In this document: in pieces, positions 1-7,725 of the stretch
How the letters are laid out: every line of letters starts with the position of its first letter
Position numbering within the stretch: the stretch's first letter is position 1
From: JAITMY01 sp031553765
Lineage (GTDB): Bacteria; Bacteroidota; Bacteroidia; Bacteroidales; UBA932
Length of the DNA: 64,000 bases
NCBI GenBank assembly: GCA_031553765.1
Contig: JAVBKY010000001.1
Coordinates: 1 to 64,000 of the forward strand
Reading direction: 5' to 3'
The notes under the pieces: model-generated
Databases searched by the model: none
Told to the model about the DNA's origin: nothing
The model's input: the letters and a program-made list of their open reading frames with translations, nothing else
Made by a program: the position numbers and the translations under genes

Positions 1-4
1 GGGT

Positions 5-36
<32 letters not shown>

Positions 37-136
37 CTCTTTATTTTTAGCCCTCACACAACGCCGTCATTCCGAGCGCAGCGTAGCGTAGTCGAGGAAC
101 CTCACTCCAAACGCACCTTTCTCAGCTTAGAGAAAC

Positions 137-386
137 TCTCCCCGAGGACTTGTTGGGCCTTTCCGAACTTTCGGAAACCTTCCCCGAGCCCTAATTGGGC
201 CTTTCCGAAACTCCGGAACCCTTCCCTGAGCCCTTTTTGAGACTTTCCGGAGACTCGGAACTCTTCCCCGAGCCCTGTTGGGGCTTTCCGAAATTCCGGA
301 AAGTTTCCTGAGTTCTCGTTGGGATTATCCGAATTCTCGGAAATCTTCCTTGCTTCCTCGTCGGGGCTTTCCGAAGCCTCGGAAGC
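137..386. repeat. Tandem degenerate hairpin repeat, about 6 units of 41-43 bp
   Basis: About six consecutive units start near 137, 180, 222, 264, 305 and 346. Each has the layout TTCCCCGAG-N-TTGGG-CTTTCCGAA-N-TCGGAA. Within a unit, TTCCGAA pairs with TTCGGAA across a very short loop, and CCCCGAG can pair partly with the TTGGGGC-type segment, so every unit could fold. Units differ by substitutions and 1-2 base length changes, which points to an old array. There is no open reading frame with coding character here, and there are no unique spacers, so this is not CRISPR. Confidence 0.85.
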
Positions 387-418
387 GTTAGGCTGCTCCT
401 AAGTCGTAATATGATTGA

Positions 419-494
419 CCCTAACAGGGTTTTAAGACCCTGTTAGGGTGGTGGTAAATAAAAACCCTCACAGGGACTCTAAGCCCTGTGAGGG
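419..494. repeat. Pair of 30-bp palindromes, copy 1
   Basis: Two palindromes lie side by side. At 419-448, CCCTAACAGGG and CCCTGTTAGGG are separated by 8 bases. At 465-494, CCCTCACAGGG and CCCTGTGAGGG are separated by 8 bases. The same ordered pair recurs at 6647-6735. The arms are perfect while the loops and the spacer between palindromes differ, so this is a dispersed repeat family. It lies downstream of clpB, which is transcribed leftwards, so it could also act as a terminator. Confidence 0.9.
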
Positions 495-502
495 TGATAA
501 CC

Positions 503-540
503 AGCCGCACCACTTCGACAGGCTCAGTGTGACAGCCCAC
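503..540. repeat. REP-like half-element (CTTCGACAGGCTCAG)
   Basis: Contains CTTCGACAGGCTCAGTGTGA, close to arms found at 14329-14350 and 55229-55306. This word is widespread in bacterial REP-type intergenic repeats. Only one arm is evident here, just beyond the 3' end of clpB. Confidence 0.6.
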
Positions 541-579
541 GCCGCCCCACATTGCCTATTGCCAACTGTGTATTGCCTA

Positions 580-3168
580 TTAGTTGCGGAACACCAACCC
601 CTCCCCAAAGTAATCCACCACCACTTCCTTATCCTTGTTGATGGTGCCGGCGAGCAGCTGTTTTGCCAGCTCGTTTACCAGCTCCTTTTGCAGCACGCGC
701 TTTACGGGGCGGGCACCGAAAATGGGGTCGTAGCCTTGCTCCACAATCCAGTTGAGTGCGTAGTCCGTTAGCGAAATGCGAACGCCGCTGGTGGTAAGCA
801 TCTTTTGAATTTGCTTCAGTTGTAAGTCCACAATTTGTCGCACATCCTTTTTGGTGAGCGGTGTGAACATAATTATTTCGTCCACACGGTTCAGAAATTC
901 GGGGCGAATAGTTTGCTTCAGCAGCTCAATCACCTCAAACTTGGTGCGCTCCAAAATCTTCTCGCGATTCACATCGTTCATCTTTTCCAAGTTGTCCATT
1001 ATGATGCTGGAGCCCGCGTTGGACGTCATAATTATAATGGTATTCTTGAAGTTCACCGTGCGTCCCTTGTTGTCGGTCAATCGACCATCGTCCAGCACCT
1101 GCAGCAGGATGTTGAACACGTCGGGGTGTGCCTTTTCAATTTCGTCGAGCAGCACCACCGAGTAGGGTTTGCGGCGCACAGCTTCGGTCAGCTGACCGCC
1201 CTCGTCGTAACCCACGTAGCCCGGAGGCGCGCCTATGAGTCGCGATACGGAGTGGCGCTCCTGGTATTCGCTCATATCAATACGCGTCATGAGGTTTTCG
1301 TCGTCGAACAGGAACTCGGCCAGCGCCTTTGCCAGCTCCGTTTTACCCACGCCTGTTGTACCCAAAAAGATGAATGAACCAATGGGGCGCTTATCGTCCT
1401 GCAATCCCGCGCGGCTGCGGCGCACAGCGTTGGATACGGCCTCTATGGCCTCGTCCTGCCCAACTACGCGCTTGTGCAATTCCGCTTCAAGGTGCAGCAA
1501 CTTTTCGCGCTCGCTTTGCAGCATTTTGGTTACGGGAATGCCCGTCCACTTAGCTACCACCTCGGCAATATCCTCGGGTGTTACCTCCTCGTTTACCAAG
1601 CTGAATTCGCCCTGATGCTCCTCCTTAAACTTAGTGAGCTTATCTATTTCGGCTTCGGCCTCGCGAATCTTGCCGTAGCGTAGCTCAGCTACCAAGCCGT
1701 AGTCACCCTGACGCTCGGCGTTTTCAGCCTGCAGCTTATACTCCTCTATTTGTTGCTTATTTTTTTGGATGTTGTCAATCACATCCTTTTCCTGTTGCCA
1801 CTGGCCGTTGAGCTTATCGCGTTGCTCGCTCATGTTGGCAATGTCGCGGCTCAGCTCCTCCACCTTTTTAGTGTCGCCCTCACGCTTGATGGCTTCGCGC
1901 TCAATTTCCAGCTGGCGTAATTTTCTATTCAACGCGTCAATGCTTTCGGGTACAGAGTTCATTTCCAAGCGCAGCTTACTTGCGGCCTCGTCTATTAAGT
2001 CAATCGCCTTATCGGGCAAAAAGCGCTCGGTAATGTAGCGGTGGCTCAGCTCCACAGCGGCAATAATAGCATCGTCTTTAATACGCACCTTGTGGTGGCT
2101 TTCGTAGCGCTCCTTCAGTCCGCGCAGGATGGATATGGCATCTTCCGGCGTAGGCTCATCTACCATTACGGTTTGGAAACGACGCTCCAACGCCTTATCT
2201 TTTTCAAAATACTTTTGGTATTCATCCAGCGTGGTAGCACCCACGGCGCGCAGGTCGCCACGCGCCAGTGCGGGCTTTAGAATATTGGCGGCATCCATGG
2301 CGCCATCGCTCTTTCCCGCACCCACCAGCGTGTGGATTTCGTCAATGAAAAGCACCACGCTACCGTTGGATTTCACCACCTCGTTTACCACCGATTTCAG
2401 TCGCTCCTCAAACTCTCCCTTATATTTTGCACCTGCAATGAGGGCACCCATATCAAGCGAATAAATCAGCTTCGATTTCAGGTTTTCGGGCACGTCGCCG
2501 TTTACAATGCGGTGCGCAATGCCTTCGGCAATGGCGGTTTTACCCACACCTGGCTCACCTATCAGTATGGGGTTGTTTTTCGTTCTACGCGAAAGAATTT
2601 GCAGCACGCGGCGTATTTCATCATCACGCCCAATTACAGGGTCGAGCTTACCCGTGCGCGCTTGCTCGTTAAGGTTTATAGCAAAACGATTGAGCGCATT
2701 GTAGGTGTCCTCGGCAGTTTGGCTGTTCACCTTGGCACCCTTGCGCAAGTCGGCAATGGCGGCTTTGAGATCTTTTTCGCTCACGCCGTTTTCTTTAAGC
2801 AGCTTTGCAGTGCTATCGCCCGCGGCAAGTATGCCTACCAGCAGGTGCTCTACGGCAACAAATTCGTCACCCATATCCTTTGCCGCAGCCTGCGCCTTTT
2901 GTATGGCGGTATTAGCGCTTGACGCTAAATAGGGGTCACCGCCGCTAACTTTGGGATAGGAGGCTATGAGCTTATCCGTACCCTCCTGTAGCGCACCAAT
3001 GTTGACGCCCAACTTATTAAAAAGATAGGTGGTAACGCTCTCAGCGTCCACCAGTGCGGCCTTGAGCAGGTGCGCCGTGTCAATGGCTTGCTGCCCGTAG
3101 CCCTGCGCAATGGTAATGGCTTGCTGAACCACTTCCTGCGCCTTGATGGTAAAAATGTTTAGGTTCAT
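580..3168 (-). CDS. clpB: ATP-dependent chaperone ClpB
   Basis: ClpB is a cytosolic Hsp100 disaggregase that pulls polypeptides out of aggregates with the DnaK system. The 862-residue product has the usual length and order: N-terminal Clp repeat domain (about 1-145), first AAA domain with Walker A GEPGVGKT at 204-211, a long coiled-coil middle domain (about 410-530, rich in E, K, Q and R) that distinguishes ClpB from ClpA/C, and a second AAA domain with GTTGVGKT near residue 600 and the motif GAPPGYVGY. The ATG start at 3168 gives the canonical MNLNxFT N-terminus. It stands alone as a transcript, and no sigma-32-like or CIRCE element was recognised upstream. Another ClpA/B-family gene, clpC, lies at 49390. 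Confidence 0.97.
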   Translation of the reverse strand: MNLNIFTIKAQEVVQQAITIAQGYGQQAIDTAHLLKAALVDAESVTTYLFNKLGVNIGALQEGTDKLIASYPKVSGGDPYLASSANTAIQKAQAAAKDMGDEFVAVEHLLVGILAAGDSTAKLLKENGVSEKDLKAAIADLRKGAKVNSQTAEDTYNALNRFAINLNEQARTGKLDPVIGRDDEIRRVLQILSRRTKNNPILIGEPGVGKTAIAEGIAHRIVNGDVPENLKSKLIYSLDMGALIAGAKYKGEFEERLKSVVNEVVKSNGSVVLFIDEIHTLVGAGKSDGAMDAANILKPALARGDLRAVGATTLDEYQKYFEKDKALERRFQTVMVDEPTPEDAISILRGLKERYESHHKVRIKDDAIIAAVELSHRYITERFLPDKAIDLIDEAASKLRLEMNSVPESIDALNRKLRQLEIEREAIKREGDTKKVEELSRDIANMSEQRDKLNGQWQQEKDVIDNIQKNKQQIEEYKLQAENAERQGDYGLVAELRYGKIREAEAEIDKLTKFKEEHQGEFSLVNEEVTPEDIAEVVAKWTGIPVTKMLQSEREKLLHLEAELHKRVVGQDEAIEAVSNAVRRSRAGLQDDKRPIGSFIFLGTTGVGKTELAKALAEFLFDDENLMTRIDMSEYQERHSVSRLIGAPPGYVGYDEGGQLTEAVRRKPYSVVLLDEIEKAHPDVFNILLQVLDDGRLTDNKGRTVNFKNTIIIMTSNAGSSIIMDNLEKMNDVNREKILERTKFEVIELLKQTIRPEFLNRVDEIIMFTPLTKKDVRQIVDLQLKQIQKMLTTSGVRISLTDYALNWIVEQGYDPIFGARPVKRVLQKELVNELAKQLLAGTINKDKEVVVDYFGEGLVFRN

Positions 3169-3632
3169 ATGCTGTGTAGTTTGTAAAGTTTATAAAGTAA
3201 AAAGTATAAAGATAAATGCGCTTCGCGCGATAAAAGTTCCGCTAAGGCGGAACGATAAATGTGCTTCGCACGATAAATGCCCTACAGACGATAAAGGCTT
3301 CGCGGGGGATGCCACCACACTCATCAACACTCCGCTGCTAATTTTATCGCCGCGTAGCGGCATTTATCCCTTTATCGCGCGAAGCGCAATTTATCTCTTT
3401 TATCTTCAACTATCTTGCCAGCCCAAAATGTCGCGACATTTTGACAATGTTTTATCAAAGTTAAAGTCATAATGTCTTTGTTTTGAATAGTTTGCTGAAA
3501 TAATGGCAGCGTGGGTTGCTATATTTTTTGTTGCTATCTGTTATAAACGCTAATTTATCTCAAGTGAGGTACATGGCATGGTTTTATGCCTAATTTTACA
3601 TCGAAGTTTAAACCGAAAAAAACATTACGGCT
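3169..3632. repeat. Intergenic hairpin-word region between clpB and the ferritin-like gene
   Basis: This 464-base spacer contains no convincing gene. The first 40 bases are a TTTATAAAG/TTTGTAAAG word run. From about 3209 to 3416 the word GATAAA alternates with short GC-rich hairpins (GCGCTTCGCGC, TTCCGCTAAGGCGGAA, GTGCTTCGCAC), then appears inverted as TTTATC with GCCGCGTAGCGGC and GCGCGAAGCGC. The whole forms a large imperfect palindrome. The remaining 200 bases are AT-rich and should hold the promoter of the rightward gene, but no clear TANNTTTG box was found. Confidence 0.75.
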
Positions 3633-4145
3633 ATGGGAAAAAAAGGTGTTGAAATTCTGAATCTGGATGTCAAAAAACTAATTGACATGCTTAATGCCGC
3701 ACTTTCTGAGGAGTGGCTGGCGTACTACCAATACTGGATTGGCGCTCGTGTGATGGAAGGCCCCATGCGCAGCGAAATCGAACCCGAGCTGTTGCTGCAC
3801 GCTACGCAGGAGCTTAACCACGCGGTGCTGGTTACCGACCGCATTATACAGCTGGGCGGTGTGCCTGTGCTGTCGCCCATGGAGTGGCCTAAGTTGGCTC
3901 GCTGTCCTTACGATGCTCCTGTTGACCCCTACATTGAGGTGGTGCTGGAGCAAAACCTGCGCGGTGAGCGTTGCGCTATTCAGCGTTACAAGGAAATTGC
4001 CGACTTTACCAATGGCATTGACCACACTACACACCAAATGGCTACCACCATCCTTACCGAGGAGTTGGAGCACGAGAACGATATTGAGGATTTCATTACC
4101 GATATTGAGAGGATGAAGGAGGAGCTGAGGAAGGTGAGAATGTAG
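3633..4145 (+). CDS. Ferritin-like di-iron protein of the DPSL/thioferritin type
   Basis: This 170-residue four-helix ferritin-like protein has all expected di-iron ligands of the bacterioferritin type: E27, E60 with H63 (ELNH), E106, and E144 with H147 (EELEH). It also has two cysteines, C91 (ARCPYD) and C114 (GERCAIQRY), in the region where Dps-like/thioferritin proteins such as those of Bacteroides fragilis and Sulfolobus carry a redox-active pair. Known DPSL proteins assemble as 12-mers that oxidise and store iron with peroxide. Assignment to DPSL rests on length, ligands and the cysteine pair. A generic bacterioferritin is less likely because no haem-binding Met was identified. It is a single gene with a strong terminator after it. 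Confidence 0.82.
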   Translation: MGKKGVEILNLDVKKLIDMLNAALSEEWLAYYQYWIGARVMEGPMRSEIEPELLLHATQELNHAVLVTDRIIQLGGVPVLSPMEWPKLARCPYDAPVDPYIEVVLEQNLRGERCAIQRYKEIADFTNGIDHTTHQMATTILTEELEHENDIEDFITDIERMKEELRKVRM

Positions 4146-4170
4146 TTGAGTCTGCCGACTCCTAATACAG

Positions 4171-4200
4171 AAAAGCCTCGAAGAATTCTTCGAGGCTTTT
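4171..4200 (+). terminator. Rho-independent terminator after the ferritin-like gene
   Basis: A perfect 30-base palindrome (arms AAAAGCCTCGAAGAA and its complement) ends in TTTTTC, 23 bases beyond the stop codon. It could also work for leftward transcription. Confidence 0.85.
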
Positions 4201-4209
4201 TCGTTTGTG

Positions 4210-4412
4210 TTCATCTTGCTTTTCTTTTGTCACTTTGGCTTGACCCAAAGTAACCAAAAGTCAAGACCGAATGATGCTTCAACCCGCCACGTGCAAAACT
4301 GTATTTCGCGTCTCATACGACGCTCATAGTTTTGCTACGCTCTTGCCCGCGCCGGCTCGCTCACCGTTCTTGATTTTTTGGTTACTTTTTCATCAAGGAA
4401 AAAGTAATAAAG
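4210..4412. repeat. MITE-like intergenic element with 18-bp inverted termini
   Basis: The left inner arm at 4249-4266 (AGTAACCAAAAGTCAAGA) is nearly the reverse complement of the right arm at 4368-4386, which reads TCTTGATTTTTTGGTTACT. Outside the arms are further matching words (CTTTGG/CCAAAG, ACTTTTT/AAAAAGT). The core of about 100 bases contains GC-rich short palindromes. No ORF with a credible product is present. The element sits exactly where catalytic hydrogenase genes would be expected after the hyfF-like gene. Confidence 0.7.
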
Positions 4413-4420
4413 GGAAAACT

Positions 4421-5839
4421 TTAAATAAACATGCTGACCGCATCATTCATCAGCGTTTTGAGCCATTGAGGTTGGTAAAAGCAGATGGCAAAAGCCCCCA
4501 GCAGCATTACCAGCTGAATAATGGTAAGCCACGTGCGGCGCTCGCCTAAATGCAGCTGGCGGTTGGGGTCGGGCGTGTGGTAGCAAATGTAGAGCAAGCG
4601 GCTGTACAGCGCGCTTATTACAAAGCACAACATGGCAGCCAGCAGTATGAAAATAATCCAATTTTCGTTGCAGCTCAGCTCACGAAATAGCAGCAACTCT
4701 GACAGGAATAATCCCGATGGGGGAGTGGCCGTCAGTCCTATCATAGCGGCTATAATGGCTATAGCACCTATGGGGTTTACGCGCAGGTAACCTCCGGTGT
4801 TGAACACGTTGTACGTGCCGTAAATTTTTCCTACTTGCCCTAGCTGTAAAAAGGCAGCCGACTTGATAAGCGAGTGCACCACCACGTGCAGTACGGCTAT
4901 ATAAAAACCCGTTCCGCCAAGCCCTAGCGCAATCAGCACAATGCCCATGTTTTCTACAGTAGAGTAGGCAAATAGACGTTTCAGGTTTTTTACCCGTTGT
5001 AAATAAATGGTGGCAATAAGCACCGATAGCAGCCCTGTAACCACCATTACGCCCTGCATCCAGTGGAAGATGGGCGATGACGATAGTGCCGCGTAGATAC
5101 GGAAAACAGAAACAAAACCTAAGTTGACCAGTACGGTGGAAATAAACGCGCTGGTGGGTGTTGGCGTGGCGTGGTTGGCATCAATGCCTACGGTGTAAAG
5201 TGGAAAAACCTCCATTTTACAACTGTAGCCAATAAGGATAAATAGGAATGCCAGCTTAAGATACGTAGGGTTGGCGTTGGCTACGGCGGCGGCAAGGCTT
5301 ACGTACGACATGTCGGTATGTTCGGTTCCGCGCAGCATAATGCTCATAAACAGTATGCCGAAGTAAGCTATGGCAATACCCGCTGAGCAAACAAAAACGT
5401 ACTTCCATGTAGCCTCGAGCGCCTTGTTGTCGCGGCGGTGATACACCAAAATGGCGGCAGCAAGGGTGGTGGCTTCCAAAAATATCCACGATATCATGGC
5501 GTTGTTGGAGAAGTAGGCGCCCGTAATAGTAGCCGACAGCAGCACCAAGCCCGCCTGGTATAGCCCGAATTGCCTTGCAGTTTCATTGTGCAGATAGGAG
5601 ATGCTATGTAAGAACGAGGCTACGGAAATAATGCAAAGCAGCCCGAAAAACAGCAAGCCCAAAGAGTCGTAGGTGAAAAACAGCAGCTCCGTTTCACCCC
5701 TGTGCTGCAAAATGTGTAGCAACAGCAAAGGCAACGTAGCCACATACAATCCGGTAGCAATGGTCGTAATTCTACGGCTAAGCACCACCGCATTGAATGC
5801 GGCAACCACCAGCGCAGTTATGAAAAAGTTTAAAAGCAT
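4421..5839 (-). CDS. Proton-translocating membrane subunit, HyfF/NuoN-like
   Basis: The 472-residue protein is almost entirely hydrophobic with about 13-14 predicted membrane helices. It belongs to the proton-conducting transporter family (NuoL/M/N, MrpA/D, HyfB/D/F). Family features are the central helix with conserved lysine and histidine residues (YSTVENMGIVLIALGLGG, then HVVVHSLIKSAAFL) and the GLTATPPSGLFLSELLL segment. In a hydrogenase-4 complex it would sit in the inner membrane and couple electron transfer to ion movement. It is the last gene of a leftward B-C-E-F set and slightly shorter than E. coli HyfF (about 526). Genes for the NiFe large and small subunits do not follow. HyfF is favoured over NuoN because of the neighbours. 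Confidence 0.8.
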   Translation of the reverse strand: MLLNFFITALVVAAFNAVVLSRRITTIATGLYVATLPLLLLHILQHRGETELLFFTYDSLGLLFFGLLCIISVASFLHSISYLHNETARQFGLYQAGLVLLSATITGAYFSNNAMISWIFLEATTLAAAILVYHRRDNKALEATWKYVFVCSAGIAIAYFGILFMSIMLRGTEHTDMSYVSLAAAVANANPTYLKLAFLFILIGYSCKMEVFPLYTVGIDANHATPTPTSAFISTVLVNLGFVSVFRIYAALSSSPIFHWMQGVMVVTGLLSVLIATIYLQRVKNLKRLFAYSTVENMGIVLIALGLGGTGFYIAVLHVVVHSLIKSAAFLQLGQVGKIYGTYNVFNTGGYLRVNPIGAIAIIAAMIGLTATPPSGLFLSELLLFRELSCNENWIIFILLAAMLCFVISALYSRLLYICYHTPDPNRQLHLGERRTWLTIIQLVMLLGAFAICFYQPQWLKTLMNDAVSMFI

Positions 5840-5989
5840 TCCTTAGATTTCAAATTCCAAATTTCAAATTTCAGATTACCCCTCGCCATAGCCCATCCGT
5901 CATTGCGAGTACTTCGACTTCGCTCAGCATAAACTCCGCAAAGCAATCTCTTTTTTGTATAACTCTAATCCCTAATCTCCACTTCCTTT
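5840..5989. repeat. Spacer with ATTTCAAATT word run and REP-like fragment
   Basis: Positions 5846-5878 repeat the word ATTTCAAATT, as at 52640-52755. Positions 5899-5953 hold fragments of the dispersed CATTGCGAGxGAAGCAATCTC repeat also seen near 11609-11693. These lie inside an otherwise compact gene set. Confidence 0.6.
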
Positions 5990-6619
5990 TTAATCTCTAA
6001 TTGTCGTCAGCGTATCAATATCAAGGTTGTGCATTTTGCTATTAATGCGCGTAATGAACACCCCGAATATAAGTATACTCATAAAGATATCGAGCAGCAC
6101 GCCTACGTTAATAAGCATAGGCATTTCGGTACCCACTGCCACCGAAAACAGGAACACGGCATTTTCTATAACCAAAAATCCTACCATGTGCGAGAAAAGT
6201 CGCTTGTGCGTAATAATGAGCAGCAAGCCTGTGAACATGGCAAACAGCGCAATGCTGAAGAATAGTGGGTTGATGGTGTTATCTTCCAACACCAGCACCA
6301 GCACCACGCTCACCACCAGTGCCATGGTTGTCAATATTACGGAGTAAAACGTAGGCAGTGAATCCTTATGCACACGGTTGATGTTGGTGCGCCTGATAAT
6401 GCGGTACATCAGCGCCGGGACAATCATAGCCTTAAATATGACCGTTTCTACCACAATAAACGCAAGGTTGATGGGCTCAATATCGTCGAGCAGGGCAAAG
6501 CAAATGCCAAACAGGAAGAAGCCCTGCATGCTGATAATGACGGTAAACGTGCGAAACCTTTCCGTGATAGATAGGTATATCAGCGAAAAAGCAAATAGTA
6601 GTATGCAGAAGTTTATCAT
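5990..6619 (-). CDS. Hydrogenase-4 HyfE-like membrane subunit
   Basis: A 209-residue protein with about six hydrophobic helices and hardly any soluble part. Its length and place between HyfC-like and HyfF-like genes match HyfE of group 4 membrane-bound hydrogenases, which is related to the NuoK/MrpC-type small antiporter subunit. It carries acidic residues inside hydrophobic segments (ALLDDIEPINLAFIVVETV, GFLVIENAVFLF), as expected for proton-path subunits. The start MINFCILLFAF is the only good one. The function in a complex is inferred from context and resemblance. Confidence 0.75.
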   Translation of the reverse strand: MINFCILLFAFSLIYLSITERFRTFTVIISMQGFFLFGICFALLDDIEPINLAFIVVETVIFKAMIVPALMYRIIRRTNINRVHKDSLPTFYSVILTTMALVVSVVLVLVLEDNTINPLFFSIALFAMFTGLLLIITHKRLFSHMVGFLVIENAVFLFSVAVGTEMPMLINVGVLLDIFMSILIFGVFITRINSKMHNLDIDTLTTIRD

Positions 6620-6646
6620 TTAATCAAAGTTCAAAGTGTCCCAAAT

Positions 6647-6735
6647 CCCTAACAGGGCTTGGAATCCCTGTTAGGGTTATATAAGGTTCGGTCAATAGTA
6701 TTAAACCCTCACAGGGATTTTAAACCCTGTGAGGG
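6647..6735. repeat. Pair of 30-bp palindromes, copy 2
   Basis: Positions 6647-6676 hold the CCCTAACAGGG palindrome and 6706-6735 the CCCTCACAGGG palindrome, in the same order as at 419-494. They fill the space between the HyfC-like and HyfE-like genes. Each has 11-bp perfect arms and an 8-base loop and could fold in the polycistronic transcript. Confidence 0.9.
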
Positions 6736-6741
6736 TGGTTA

Positions 6742-7650
6742 CTATATAATAACTTGTAATGCCACGGCAGCCAAAAACGCGATAAACGAAATGGACGAAA
6801 TGGCCAACATGTACGACGGATTTTTGAGCATGGAGTACCGTGGAGTAAAACTCTCAATCCATCCTACAATAATAGCGCAAAGCAGCATCACGCTGAAGTA
6901 CAGCGGTAGGTACGGCATAGCGCCAAGGCTTTGCGGAATAACGCAGTTGGCTATTAACGTGCTGAAAATAGAAAATTTCAGTAGCGTGTTTATTTGTATT
7001 AGGGCAAAGTCAAATCCACTAATGTCCAGCAGCATGGATTCGTGCACCATGGTGAGCTCAAGGTGAGTAGTGGCGTCGTCAATGGGAACGCGCCCGGTTT
7101 CAATGATGAGCAGATTAAACAGCACAAAGGCTGCCAGCAGGCCCATAATAATGCCGTTGATGCCATCATTGTGAAAGTTGTACATAATGTCGCTGAACGA
7201 GCTGTTGCCCGTGAGCAATGCCAGCGAACCCATAATGATGAAAAACGCAGGTTCTACCAGTAGGCTGAATAGTGATTCGCGCGAAGCACCCATCCCCTGA
7301 AACGCCCCACCGCTATCCAAAGCTGTAGCCAAGTACGCAAAACGACCAAGCGCCAGCAAATAGGCAAACAGCACAAAATCGGCATCGAACGAAAAGAGGG
7401 CGGGGTAGGATCGTCCCAACGGTATCATAAGCGCGGCGGTGAGTGTGGCCGCCAAAGCCACCGTAGGTGCTATTTGCGACACAATGCTACTTGTTGCGCT
7501 GAATACGCTACCCTTGCGCAACAGCAGCCAAATATTGTACAGCGGTTGCAGGATTTTCGGCCCTTTCCGCCCACTCAAAATGCTGCGCGTGCGAATAATT
7601 ATGCCGCTAAACACCGAAGCGCAAAGAAGTATGATAAGAATGGAAATCAT
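6742..7650 (-). CDS. Hydrogenase-4 HyfC/HycD-like (NuoH-family) membrane subunit
   Basis: This 302-residue integral membrane protein is of the NuoH/HyfC family, the subunit that anchors the catalytic arm to the membrane arm in complex I and group 4 hydrogenases. Diagnostic motifs are GRKGPKILQPLYNIWLLLRK at the first cytosolic loop and ETGRVPIDDATTHLELTMVH near residue 205. The ATG at 7650 is chosen over an upstream in-frame TTG at 7707. The extra 19 residues would be encoded by a GCGAT-word intergenic repeat and break the typical hydrophobic N-terminus MISILIILL. It is the second gene of the leftward set. Confidence 0.85.
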   Translation of the reverse strand: MISILIILLCASVFSGIIIRTRSILSGRKGPKILQPLYNIWLLLRKGSVFSATSSIVSQIAPTVALAATLTAALMIPLGRSYPALFSFDADFVLFAYLLALGRFAYLATALDSGGAFQGMGASRESLFSLLVEPAFFIIMGSLALLTGNSSFSDIMYNFHNDGINGIIMGLLAAFVLFNLLIIETGRVPIDDATTHLELTMVHESMLLDISGFDFALIQINTLLKFSIFSTLIANCVIPQSLGAMPYLPLYFSVMLLCAIIVGWIESFTPRYSMLKNPSYMLAISSISFIAFLAAVALQVII

Positions 7651-7724
7651 TTCTATGTTTGATTTGCGATACTCGACTTGCGATTTGCGACAGGTCTGTT
7701 GTCGCATGTCGAGCGTCGCACGTC
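7651..7724. repeat. GCGAT/ATCGC word palindrome before the HyfC-like start
   Basis: The spacer is made of variants of TTTGCGAT, ACTCGAC and CGCATGTCGAGCGTCGCACG and can fold around the central GACAGGTCTGTTGTC. The same words occur just before the start codons at 27093 and 32182. Confidence 0.7.
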
Positions 7725-7725
7725 A

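Noticed and set aside
137..386. CRISPR array
   Set aside because: Units are contiguous with no unique spacers, and no cas gene occurs in the window.
835..2922. Several rightward ORFs of 65-196 codons opposite clpB
   Set aside because: They are antisense shadows of a long conserved gene, with low-complexity or unrecognisable products.
3678..4214. 178-codon leftward ORF opposite the ferritin-like gene
   Set aside because: Antisense to a conserved gene and running through its terminator palindrome.
7651..7707. N-terminal extension of the HyfC-like protein
   Set aside because: The extra codons come from an intergenic word repeat and start with TTG; the hydrophobic N-terminus begins at the ATG 7650.
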